Positions 10,165 to 20,171 of a stretch of 64,000 bases of DNA are shown in pieces. A program made the position numbers and the translations under genes. The notes beneath the pieces are model-generated. The model was given only the letters and a program-made list of their open reading frames with translations, made no database searches and had not been told where the DNA came from. The stretch spans positions 471,316,008 to 471,380,007 of the forward strand of contig NC_081405.1 of the NCBI RefSeq assembly GCF_030272615.1. The letters run 5' to 3'. The stretch's first letter is position 1, and each line of letters begins with the position of its first letter. Source of the stretch: Cryptomeria japonica (Eukaryota > Streptophyta > Pinopsida > Cupressales > Cupressaceae).

Positions 10165-12382
10165 TGTAATATCCCACTAATTTTTTTTTTTGTTTTTTAG
10201 GCCAATAACAATTCATCCACAACAAATAACCCATTGAGGTTAGAGGAATAAACCAAACAACTGAAAGGGAACCCTTCCACCTTTTGTTCACCGAGAGCCC
10301 AGACTGGGAGGGTGAGAGCATACAGTGTTCCAGGGATCGTCAGCAACAATAATCAAACTGAAAATTACAATGCATGGGCGGCAAGCCAGCCCCTTCTGCT
10401 TATCCAGCAAGATAGAAACCAAACTCTTGGCGGTAAACCGACCAAGGGAAAATCACAAGGAATTGAAGTACAATCACTCTACCGCGTATTTTAGCGGGAG
10501 GACATTACATTAAACAATCACTCTACCGCATATTTCAGCGGGAGGACATTACATTAAACAATCACTCTACCACATATTTCAGCAGGAGGACCATAGCATT
10601 GAACTTATCACTCGACCACTTATTCAGTGGGAGGACTGATTACAAAACTGAATTACAAAACTTAGAAGGCGGCAAGCCAGCCTCTTCCACTTATGCAGTG
10701 GGAATTACAAATGAAAGCAGAAAGAAGGGATGATCAGTACTACTGAAACAACCTTACAATATAGAGATGAGATGAGAAGATTAATTGCAGATTTCTACAA
10801 CATGACTGTAATTTTCTGTTACACTGATCTGCAGGCTGAAAGTACAGTTTCAGCAGCCTATGGAAACATCAAAAATCTCATAACTCATTCATTTTTAACC
10901 TGAATCACATGAAATCAGTCCCAATCCCCCAATATAACTCTAACGATAACATCCCAACCCAATTACCATTCAAACAAACCAATATTCATTTGGCACGCAT
11001 CCCAAAGCAATTGCAAAAACCAACGCCATACCCTGGAAGTTCGATTTTGTTTAATAAAATCATTGCTCAATCAAAATAGCTAGAAACTCACACATTGTAT
11101 CGCCATGGCATGGAAGGAAGAATGAGCCGGTACCCAGATGAATGGAGTCGCCTGGTTGAGAGGTATGAGCAAATTTCACTTTCAGCAGTCCCATGACTAG
11201 CAACCAAAAACAATCAAATCCAACATCAATCACTCCATAATCTGCAACTCATTAACCAATCTGCAATGGGAACACAAGGGCACAACTAGGTACTATATTG
11301 CAAGCACGAAACTGAGACTCAGCTAGGAAGCCAACTTTGAAGCTCAGATTTTCAGTAGCCAAACCGGTAGCATAACGATGCAATTTTCAGAGATACCAAA
11401 ATGAGAGCCCAAGTCACTTATTTATAACTTTTTGCCAACCAAATTCACGTTCAAATGCACTCCAAATACGCCCAAACCAAATGCCATTCCATTTCATTCA
11501 CATTTAGCATTGCATTTCATTTCATTTCCTTGCACAAGTTCGCCCTTTTTAATAAATATAAGTGTCATAAAATAAAGTGTAAAGTGGGCGCCCAACTATG
11601 ACTTCCAAATAAAAAATATTACTAAGGCAATATACTTAGAAAATCGCCCATTTGCCTTGAGTTATAATTTACTTATTAACACCATGACGACCCCCTTGAA
11701 GTCATATGCAAATTTCGCCCAAATAGACTTAGGATAAAATTAATATTTTCTCCCTTCCTAAGTCGTCCATCCATAAAATAATCAAATATTAATACCTCAT
11801 GCCTAAGGTATTAATATATTAAAATACCTTCTCAAATATTGATTATTGCCAAATTGAGCCGGAGACTTAAGTGCTGGAAATCACCAAAACTGAACTGAGT
11901 TGGAGCTCTGAACTGAACTGCCAAAAATAGTCATCTGAGCTGAGCTGCAGAATCCTTGCCAAGAATAGCACCAAAAAATGCTGGAAGACCAACTGCTCAA
12001 ACTGACCTGCCGAAAATAGCCATCTGAACAGGCCAGCTGACATCCTACTAAAAATAGTACTTACTAAAAATAGCATACTGCTAAAAATAGTAAGTGTTTC
12101 CAAAGTGATTTTAACCACATTCTGAGCAACCGTCGCACTTACTAAAAATAGCAAGTCAGGAAAAAGTCACCCGATGCAGATGCATGTCGAACCATGTTGA
12201 AGCTCTCTGAAAACCCAGAAGGAATCCAGAATCCAAACTGTCAAACTCCCACATATACGCCCTGAAAACACCAAAGAATCCTCCTAGAAAATAGGAAACC
12301 CTAATTCTCCTTTCCAAATAGCCTACGAGTCTCCGGAATAGGCCAATGGACCACTGAATGCACATCACTAAGAAGGGGACAT
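10165..12382. mobile_element. LTR-like element starting TGTAATATCCC
   Basis: The left end TGTAATATCCC and right end GGGGACATTA resemble the 12-bp terminal inverted repeats of the solo LTR at 60,280-61,646; the last two bases CA are missing here. The element is bounded by a 192-bp direct repeat rather than a 5-bp duplication. It contains a small hairpin tandem array (10,471-10,635) and, near its right end, several CTAAAAATAG-containing repeats (about 11,920-12,150). No protein-coding region is recognised. It is probably a solo LTR whose insertion or later repair was abnormal. Confidence 0.55.
10471..10635 (+). repeat. four tandem hairpin units of about 44 bp
   Basis: The units start near 10,471, 10,515, 10,559 and 10,606. 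Each holds a stem of the type CCGC, 7-8 bases of loop, GCGG. In the fourth unit the stem is CCAC with GTGG, a matched change in both arms. A further CCAC/GTGG stem lies near 10,687-10,701. Confidence 0.75.
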
Positions 12383-12573
12383 TATATCAAGACAATATTT
12401 AACCCATAGGACCCACAGACACACCTCCAAGTCCAGACACAGAATTTCCTCCAATTGCAAACAAATCTTGGTTATGCAAGTTTGAAGGGGCTGCCTAGAC
12501 TGAGCACTTAATATGGGAGCATCCCTCGCTACCATTTTAGCTTCCCCCTGGCATTATATCAATTTAGAGGAAT
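12383..12573 (+). repeat. 192-bp direct repeat, right copy
   Basis: Second copy of 9,973-10,164. Sequence beyond it (CCGACTGG...) is the continuation of the pre-insertion intron. Confidence 0.85.
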
Positions 12574-13003
12574 CCGACTGGATTCCCTTCTGTGGCCTCC
12601 TCCAGCATCTGTTTTGCATATATATATATATATATATCCTTGAGAGTGTTAGCAGACCCTCTTCTAGACCTATCGATATGCTCTTGGAGTAATGCAAATT
12701 GCAGATAAGGAAGGGATTTATTTTATGAAGATCAAACATGTATATGCTCAAGCCATATGCCAAGCAAGTTTTAACTCAAATTTGACATCAAAACTATTAT
12801 CTCTTTAGCAAGCTGTTTGGACTATGAATCTGAGTTGATTGTTAAATTAAAATACTCTTCCTGGATGCACTGACAATCTAAAAGATACATATTGGATATG
12901 TGAAAATCACGCATGCCAGTACTCAGATGAATATGCTGCATTAATCATTTGGAGTGTCTTAGTGCAAATGTCAATGGCCCTGACAGAAAATGTCTTGTGA
13001 CTC

Positions 13004-14124
13004 TCTCATGCCCCTGCCAAAATAGATTACAGCTTGTATAACACTTGCCTTTATCTCAGTCAATTACAGTCGTTAAGGCTCAATGGAATAAAACAATGAT
13101 TCTATTAAAGGTCACTTAAAAAATTAAGATGACAATGATCAAACATAAAAATGAATCTGAAATATGGAAATCATGGGTTTTTCTCCTGCCTCCAGCAATT
13201 CTCTAAACTCCAGAATACAATCATAATAATAGTAAAATATTAACAGCAGGGATCCATTATTAATCAAACTAATTGGTAATAATTCTTAATATGGGTGATA
13301 AATATAAAAGTTGTGACTATTCATCCCACCATAAGGGATATAAAAGGGAGAAGGGATAATTGGTGAAGGCATCAAGAAATAGAATAAAAAAGAGAAATGG
13401 AAGAAGAGAAATAAGGCAATCGATCAAGGGCGAGACTTTCAGTTTCATAATTAATAAATCTAGTCAGCAGACATATATTGTTCAAGTGCTTGGTATGATG
13501 CATAATGGATAGAACTCTAATCTTTCTTACTTGTTATCTGGTCTTCCGCTTGATAGTATGTAGGAATGATAAGCAGTTAACTATTGTTGCTAATATATAT
13601 TTAATAGTTGCTATTCTTGCCATTATGATATTTATGCATAATAGATTATATAAATATTAAAGACTCTTTAATACTTTAATCAACAAACTGTCTCATTATG
13701 GAGGGTAGAATAGAATACATAATAAGGGATGCAAGTAGCACATAAGTTCCATTCAAGTACGCCAACCCCAGGTGGGGCCAGGAGGCCAAATGAAGGATGT
13801 CATTCCTTGCTCTTGGGCTTGATGGAAAGGAATTAGATCGAGGCGCCTTATATGATTTCCCAAGAAACTCCATAATGGGGATAGGTTGTTAGGGAAAGTA
13901 TTATTGAATCCCACATGAACATTATGTAATTTACTATGATGATTAGGATTCTCTTTATGATATTGTCGATTATATGTTTCCTCATCTTTCATAATGATAA
14001 CTAACCTGGCTGCAGGGTCTAAATCAATACTTAAAGTGGCAAGTTGCACTTCCTTAATATAATCCATGCCTCATTTTGTGTTTCTAGGGCAAAATACAGG
14101 AATATCTCAATAGGGGACATTACA
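13004..14124 (+). mobile_element. probable solo LTR of the GGGGACATTACA family
   Basis: The right end is GGGGACATTACA (14,113-14,124), followed by GACTC. The same GACTC stands at 12,999-13,003, before a decayed left end (TCTCATGCCCC in place of TGTAATGTCCCC). TATAAAAG at 13,339-13,346 and AATAAA at 13,453-13,458 lie in the order expected of U3 and R. No coding region is seen. The left boundary is less certain than the right. Confidence 0.5.
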
Positions 14125-14405
14125 GACTCCTAGTCATGCATGGAGCTCAATGGTTGAGGACTGTGTTTTGATTTTATTTGCTAATTTTTGTGGATTTTTT
14201 TATTGAAGACAGAGGTATAGGAAAAGTTCACATGTGAGGTATAATACATTTGCTAGATGATGGAGGTGTGAATTTACTAGGCAAGTTAATTTGAATATGA
14301 AAGATTAAAGATGTGGGGAAGGGGTTTGTAAGTGAAGTAAGGAATGTTAGAGGATAAAGGTAGATTCAAGGATATATTTTTTGTGCCTACTTGCTTTGTT
14401 CGTTT

Positions 14406-14986
14406 CTACTATCTAGCTTGGGGGTTGTGAATAGGAAAAAAACGGGGATAATGGTAGGTGGGTTTGATTTTCAATGTGCAGAAGTCATGGGTGTGAGGTG
14501 GAAAGAATGAAGAAATTTGATAGCAGAATGGATGATGAGAACAGTTTCTGTGCCAATAAATAATGTTAATGTATCCACTTGGATGGTGTTTGTGGGCAGG
14601 GAGGAATGAGATGATGGATTCAATCCAACTACTAAAAAAGACAATGGACACTAGGAATAACATTCATGCCACCAAACTCATTTTTCTCACCGTGATATTT
14701 TTTATTTTATGAGGTATATTTCTTACCCTTTTGACCAGCCTTCAACCAAGGTTGGGATCCTTCAATAGAATTAACAGCCATCTCATGATTGTGCCATGTA
14801 GTTTGAGAGTTGTGAATAGATAAAAAGAGGGGATTGTGCTAGGTGGTTTTGATGTAACAGGTGTGAACTGGAAGAAGTGAAGGGGTGTGATAGAGATGAG
14901 AATAGTTAATGTGCCAATTAATAATGTCAATGTACTCACTTGCATGGTGATTGTGGTGGACCTGGTGGTAATGAAAGAGATATGCG
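14406..14986 (+). repeat. tandem duplication of about 390 bp, left part
   Basis: Unit 1 runs from about 14,406 to 14,796. Unit 2 starts at about 14,797 (GAGAGTTGTGAATAG matching GGGGGTTGTGAATAG) and continues after the F insertion at 48,099-48,285 (GACACTAGGGATAAC matching GACACTAGGAATAAC at about 14,647). The interruption of unit 2 at 14,986/48,099 independently confirms the ends of LTR F. Confidence 0.7.
14982..14986. repeat. target-site duplication ATGCG, left of LTR F
   Basis: Exact partner at 48,094-48,098, 33 kb away across the nest. Confidence 0.8.
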
Positions 14987-14996
14987 TGTTGTCCAT

Positions 14997-15016
14997 ATTT
15001 TTGTATCCACAAAAAT
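14997..15016 (+). repeat. terminal hairpin of LTR F
   Basis: ATTTTTG (14,997-15,003) pairs with CAAAAAT (15,010-15,016). It occupies the position of the terminal hairpins in LTRs A and B. Confidence 0.5.
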
Positions 15017-15463
15017 AAACAACCCCTTTAAAAAATTTATTGAAAATGAAAATTTTTTACTCTAAGGCTTGCTTCCTGAGGCAAAATTTCGCTTCTGGTT
15101 AAACTGGACTGATCTTCAATCCATCCTCAATCCGTGTTTCAAATTTCATCGCGTTTCAAGTTCATTTGCTATGTCTTTCCTTCAATTTCGGGTTTTTTTC
15201 TTCCTGACCGCAAGTGGGAAATTTTCCCTTTATTGCAGGTTACGAGTTTTCTTCTATTTTTGTGTTGTAGGGAAATTTTAAAACAATTACAAGTGCACTT
15301 TATTGTAAACTTGTAACTTGTAACTTACTTTTTATTTCCCACTTGCTTTTCATTTCTTTTTAGTTCTTGTAGGAACTTTTTGGACAAATTGCAAGTGAAT
15401 TTAAAATTATAAGTTTAATGAGAACTTGTAAGTTCTCATAAAAGTTCCTACTTTGTGCTTTTA

Positions 15464-16752
15464 AGTTGTAATAGGGGTTTTATTTCCCTATTACAAGTCT
15501 TTTTGAGTTTTTAAAGTCTTTTTATGTTTTATGTTTACTTGTAATGGGAATTTTATTTCCCTATTACAAGTTTTTAAGTTTTTATTTCTTTAGTTGTTGT
15601 AGGGGTTTTATTTCCCCATTGCAAGTCGAAATACTCTTTGTTTTTATGCTCCTCCCTTAAAACCCTGAATTTGCCTTGGAAGTAAAAAAAGTGAAGTTTT
15701 TAAAACTTGTACAAGGGATTTAAAAACCCAATTACAACTTTGAAGGGCATTTTGCTACTTGTAGTTTGAAAGGAACAACCCGACCTGCACATTTGTTATC
15801 CCAAATTCGTTTTTGATGGCATTCTTCCCCAAAATCCGTCCAATATGCATACAAAATTGTTGGAAATCAATGATTCTTGCCACGTTTTTCACTTAAATCG
15901 GATTGGGCAAACACGTTTTGCATTTTTGAAGGCGTTTTTATAGACATTTTTGAAAACATCTTTGTTGGTTGTTACCACGTCTTGGAGCATGAAGTTCGCC
16001 TTCTTTCCACATTGCCAAACACGTTTTGTGTGTCCTCCATTAATGAATGTTTGAAGTCAAGTATACCTCTCTTTCTAAGTCGGTTTTGGTGGAAGGGTTT
16101 AAAGACAAAACCGATTTGTTTTGCTGGTTGCAATCACAACGTGGGAGTTTCCTTTCCTATTTAAAGAGCATTTCGGTTTCTTGCAAGTTCATTTGTTTTG
16201 GTCAAGGACATTCTTCAAGCAAGGTATGTGATTTTCAGTTTTGTTTTTCTTTTTCTTTTTTGCTTATGCTTTGTAAATATCTTGTTCTTGCTTGAATTTG
16301 GGTTTGTGAGAGTTCTTCCCATTTTACCCACATCTTGAATCCAATTTGGAGATTGCATTGTTTTTCCCCTTTGTATTATTTCCATCTACTTGCATTCGGG
16401 TTTTAAAAATCCGATTGCAAGTAAGATGGAAATGTTAGTTTTTCCCTTTGGTTGAAAAGACTTAATCCTCTTTTGCCAAAAAGTTTCAAAGTTCAAAGTT
16501 GTTATGAAGCCTATCCATTCAATTTCGGGTTTTCAAAACCCGGTTATAAGTGAAAGTTTTTCCCATTTTTCATGTGGTCAAAATGAAAAAAGTTCTTCGA
16601 AATCCATTCATGATCATCCGCACTTATTGTCTTTTGTCATTAGCTTCATTTCCCTCGTGCCAAAATCCCATTTTTACCACTTATCACACATTCATTCATT
16701 TTTCCCATTACAAGTTTACTTGCAATCGGGATTTAAAAACCCGACTGCAAGT
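15464..16752 (+). repeat. palindrome array of LTR F
   Basis: Stem-loops occur at 15,464-15,498, 15,537-15,571, 15,593-15,626, 16,388-16,422 and 16,718-16,752, with weaker ones between. The early type has arms CTTGTAATGGGAA and TTCCCTATTACAAG. The later type has ACTTGCAATCGGG and CCCGACTGCAAGT. TAA/TTA in the first type is replaced by CAA/TTG in the second, a matched change in both arms. Spacing is less regular than in LTRs A and B. Confidence 0.75.
16158..16166 (+). promoter_or_regulatory. TATA box 1 of LTR F
   Basis: TATTTAAAG lies about 60 bp before a candidate donor (CAAG then GTATGTG, GT at 16,224) and upstream of the decayed ORF start at 16,903. Confidence 0.5.
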
Positions 16753-16902
16753 ATGTCTTTTCCCATTTGCATACTTGTAATGTGTCTCCCAAGATCCGAA
16801 ATTGGTCAAAAGCTCAGTCTTTAAAGCCTCTTGTCTACCCATTCTTCCATTTTCAAAAGCCTTAGGGTTAGAGTTGAGTTTTTCCCCTTCCAAGAAGATC
16901 AT

Positions 16903-17720
16903 ATGGCGTTTTCAACAGATCGTGATGTTGCATTAACAATTCTGGATTTTCATCGCAGTGTTCCAAGTTCGTGTTCAATGACTGATTTGCCAACATCGTC
17001 TTCCCAAAAGAAGATGCAGTACAAATACGACAAGTATCAGAATGAGATCTCTCCTTCTCAAGTCTCTTCTTCATTGGATGAGATAAAAGATACAAAAATT
17101 CAGCACGTGGATATGTCAGACTTTCTCAAGAGGGTTAAGAATCCTATGGATCATAGCATTTAACGCTCGTTGGATAGTCATCTTCATCTTGCATCCTCCT
17201 TTCCAGTGGCTGCACTAGAACCAGAATTTGTTCTTGGTTGTGCCGCCCACTTTGATCAAGAAACAGAACTATTAGAGATGATGAGGGTGAGGTAGTTATC
17301 CGTCTTGATGCTAAAACTATTGAAAAGATTTTCAAAATACCCATAGCTCCTATTTATGTAGAGATTTCAAAAGAAAGTGCAACAGAATACTACATGAAGA
17401 GGGAGAAGGAATGTAAGCGTCATATCAACAAGTGGATTCAAGAACCTAGGACATGTCTTACCCTGTGGGCTAAGTTGTTTTGTTGTGATTTCAAAGAGGA
17501 AATTGGTGATACAATAACCCTTTTGAGAAGGATCATGGGTTTAGAGCATTCAAATGTCTTTGAACCATGGATGTACCAATTCATTGTACTTATCAGACAA
17601 TCTCAGCACATCTTCTGGGGTGAAATCATTAGTGATGCTTTGTGTGAACAGCTTGCCAAAGTTCGCACCACTTTGGTGTTCTACATGAACTCATATTTGG
17701 TGTATATAGCAACATCACTG
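16903..17720 (+). pseudogene. LTR-encoded protein F, decayed and truncated
   Basis: The ORF starts MAFSTDRDVALT at 16,903 and has the family segment MQYKYDKYQ. It then has stops and frame changes between about 17,161 and 17,393. From 17,394 the reading frame matches family proteins A and B: DFKEEIGDTITLLRRIMGL, FEPWMYQF, WGEIIS, FYMNSYLVYIATS. The match stops abruptly at about 17,720, where antisense gag sequence begins. It represents a third diverged family of the same LTR protein. Confidence 0.72.
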
Positions 17721-17721
17721 A

Positions 17722-18927
17722 TAGGCTCGTGTTCCTGTCTCTTGACTTCTACAAATTGCCTGTATAGCTCTGTGGGGGTTATAGGGATGCCATACTTTCC
17801 CGTGAAGGCTGTTTTCAGCTTCTCCCAAGAGTCAACAGAAGATACCAGCAAATGGATAAACCAGTAAAAATGCGTCTTCCCCTAATGAATAAGGAAAAAG
17901 TCTACATGCAACATCTGCGTATTCAATTTGTCTATTGTGTAACGCATCTTCAAATATTTTGATATGCTCTTCCGCTGTCCTATTCAGGTCATTTGGATGA
18001 AAAATGGAAGAGAACCTGTCCGGGCTCTTGGGCATATCATGGTAAGCTGGAAAAATTAGCGGCGACGGGTTGTCTACCAACCATGTGGCACCATTTGGAG
18101 CAGGTGGATTGTGCACCATCTGTGGCTGATTTATCTGTGTTGTGATAGTAACTGGAGTTGCAACCGCTGGAACTGTAAAAACTGAACTTGCTGGAGCAGC
18201 AAACTGCTGATTTGCAGAGCTGGACCCACTGGGATCTGAAGTTCGGTGATAACTCTTGCGTCTGTAGAACTGAAAACCAGTGAATATTTCCCGCTCTGGG
18301 CTTGATTTTTGGACTCTTTCAAATCTCTCCGGAGAGAAAGATCCAATTCGTTCCAGCGTGAGTTGTCTTTGAAGTCAATTTTGTGGATTTGGTGCGGGGG
18401 CTAGATTAGCCTCTTCCTGATCTCTCTGATTCTGTTCGTCAACACGGCCAGCAATCTCCTGTTCTTCTTCAAGGATCATACACATTCGGGCCCAATCCGG
18501 ATAATTCCTTTTTACTGACCAAGCCAAGCTATATAATTCGGTAACAAGGCTTTCTTGCTCGTTGCTAAAATCTAAATCCGGCTGTAGCATTGGTTGCGGA
18601 TCCCCCTCTGGCTGAGGAGGATTAATGGGCAAGCCCATTATTAGCCATATTAGTGGAAGGGAAAGAAAACAATCGGATTTCCTTGAGAACTTGCTTGCGA
18701 ATGGCAGCAATCCGTTGCGTTTCTAGATTTTCCCTGATCACAACCTCTATTGTCAAACCTTTCTGCTCTTCCTGGTTGATAGTGCGACTTACTTGTCTGA
18801 AAAGGGGATGATCTTCCTCTGACTTCCAAGCTAGGGATCGTAACTGATCCGCAATATATGACTGATTTAGTCCCTGATCTGGCTGTTCAAGGGGAAGGTT
18901 AAGTGGGAATTCATACGGCAACACCAT
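17722..18927 (-). pseudogene. Ty3/Gypsy gag remnant of the E/C element
   Basis: Broken minus-strand frames read as a retrotransposon gag. Near 18,119-17,832 they give FHPNDLNRTAEEHIKIFEDA and LFPYSLGEDAF. A frame change near 17,860 is followed by SVDSWEKLKTAFTGKYGIPI. Upstream pieces at 18,375-18,927 look like a gag N-terminal region. It lies directly after the primer-binding site at 19,044-19,062, in the order LTR, PBS, gag. The capsid part is cut at about 17,722, so zinc knuckle and pol are lost. This is the ordinary gag of the group and it differs from the LTR-encoded proteins. Confidence 0.72.
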
Positions 18928-19043
18928 ACTGCATCCTGAGCTGCCTTCCTAGTATTTGTTGTGCGCGAAAGAGGGTAAAAGCTGATTCTGTTACTCTTCA
19001 CAAGAGTAGGTTGATATGATCTTGAGCTAGTTGCTCCAAAACA

Positions 19044-19062
19044 GGCCCTCCTTCTAGCGCCA
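19044..19062 (-). other. primer-binding site of the E/C element
   Basis: On the minus strand the LTR end GTCAACA (19,067) is followed by GAAT and then TGGCGCTAGAAGGAGGGCC. A TGG-starting site a few bases after the LTR end is the expected primer-binding site; the tRNA was not identified. It proves that everything up to 19,067 on this strand is 5' LTR. Confidence 0.7.
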
Positions 19063-20171
19063 ATTCTGTTGACGTGGATGAAATCGCATTGCTGCAAACT
19101 CCATACGGCCAACGCAGAATAGAATAGCCAACTGATTATCCTATCCTCTCTTGAAATAAGGGAATCCCTAATGCTATTTTCTACGTTTTGATCAAAGGGG
19201 ATAACCTCAAGGTTTCTTTTGTCAGGTCTTGACTGCGGGATCTCTCAATGGCTTGATGTGTTTATGCTGGAAACACAAAGGGGGACTTACGTTTAACTGG
19301 CAATTTTATGGATAAGTTCCCCGGAACTTTTACGATCTTTCCATCGGATGATATTGGTTAATTTGATGCTGTTTTGGTAGGACTGCAGATTTCCCGAATA
19401 AAAAGGGGAGAAAAGAAGGGAAGGATAGAGAGGGAGAGAGAGACATGAACTGTAAATTCTAACTAAGACAGCAAATTCAGTCAAGCAGACAGACACCTCC
19501 AGGAAACTAAATTAGACATCATCAGCCATTTAGACACAATGCTTGCATAAACTTAGTGCAATCTTCAAAGGAGAAACTAGATTTTCATATTACTAAGTAC
19601 GATATTAGAATTTCTACATTCATAGTATGTATTTGATAACCGAACTGAGCATAAAATGGTCCAGATTAACCATGCGGAAAGAAAAGCAATCAGCTGTTCT
19701 CTAATGGTATGGACTGTAAAGATTCTATCAGATGCTTGATTGAAAAACTGCTATGCAAAATAAATAGACATAACTGAAAACTTTCAAAATTAAGTGAAGA
19801 AGGAGACCATGCACTCACAAGGAAACTTGAAAATAGTCTTAATTCATTGTATTAATTCCTGCAAATTTCTTCAGAGCTTTCGCAACAATCCAAGAACTTC
19901 TTGCAAAAAAGAGGGAAAACCAGTCCCTTAAATAGGCTTCAAAAAGGATGAATGGCCTAAATTTAATCTAAATAAGTGGCCCAGATTCATCCATAAAGCA
20001 TTGCTGCCCATACCCATAAATGGGAGACAAATATCAACAACTACCCCAAAATGGGCAATAACTACCCAAAAAGGGATAATTACAACAATTTGGAACAAAT
20101 CAAAAAAGGTGCACAAAAGTTTTACAATTTGTTGACCAAAAGTCAACTGTCACCTTTTTGGACAAAAGTGC

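Noticed and set aside
12156-14067. Short open frames of 65-104 codons
   Set aside because: No family resemblance, no splice or start context, AT-rich composition as in surrounding intron.
15069-16824. Phe/Ser-rich open frames in LTR F upstream of its ORF
   Set aside because: T-rich non-coding U3 sequence read in several frames; no conserved motif.
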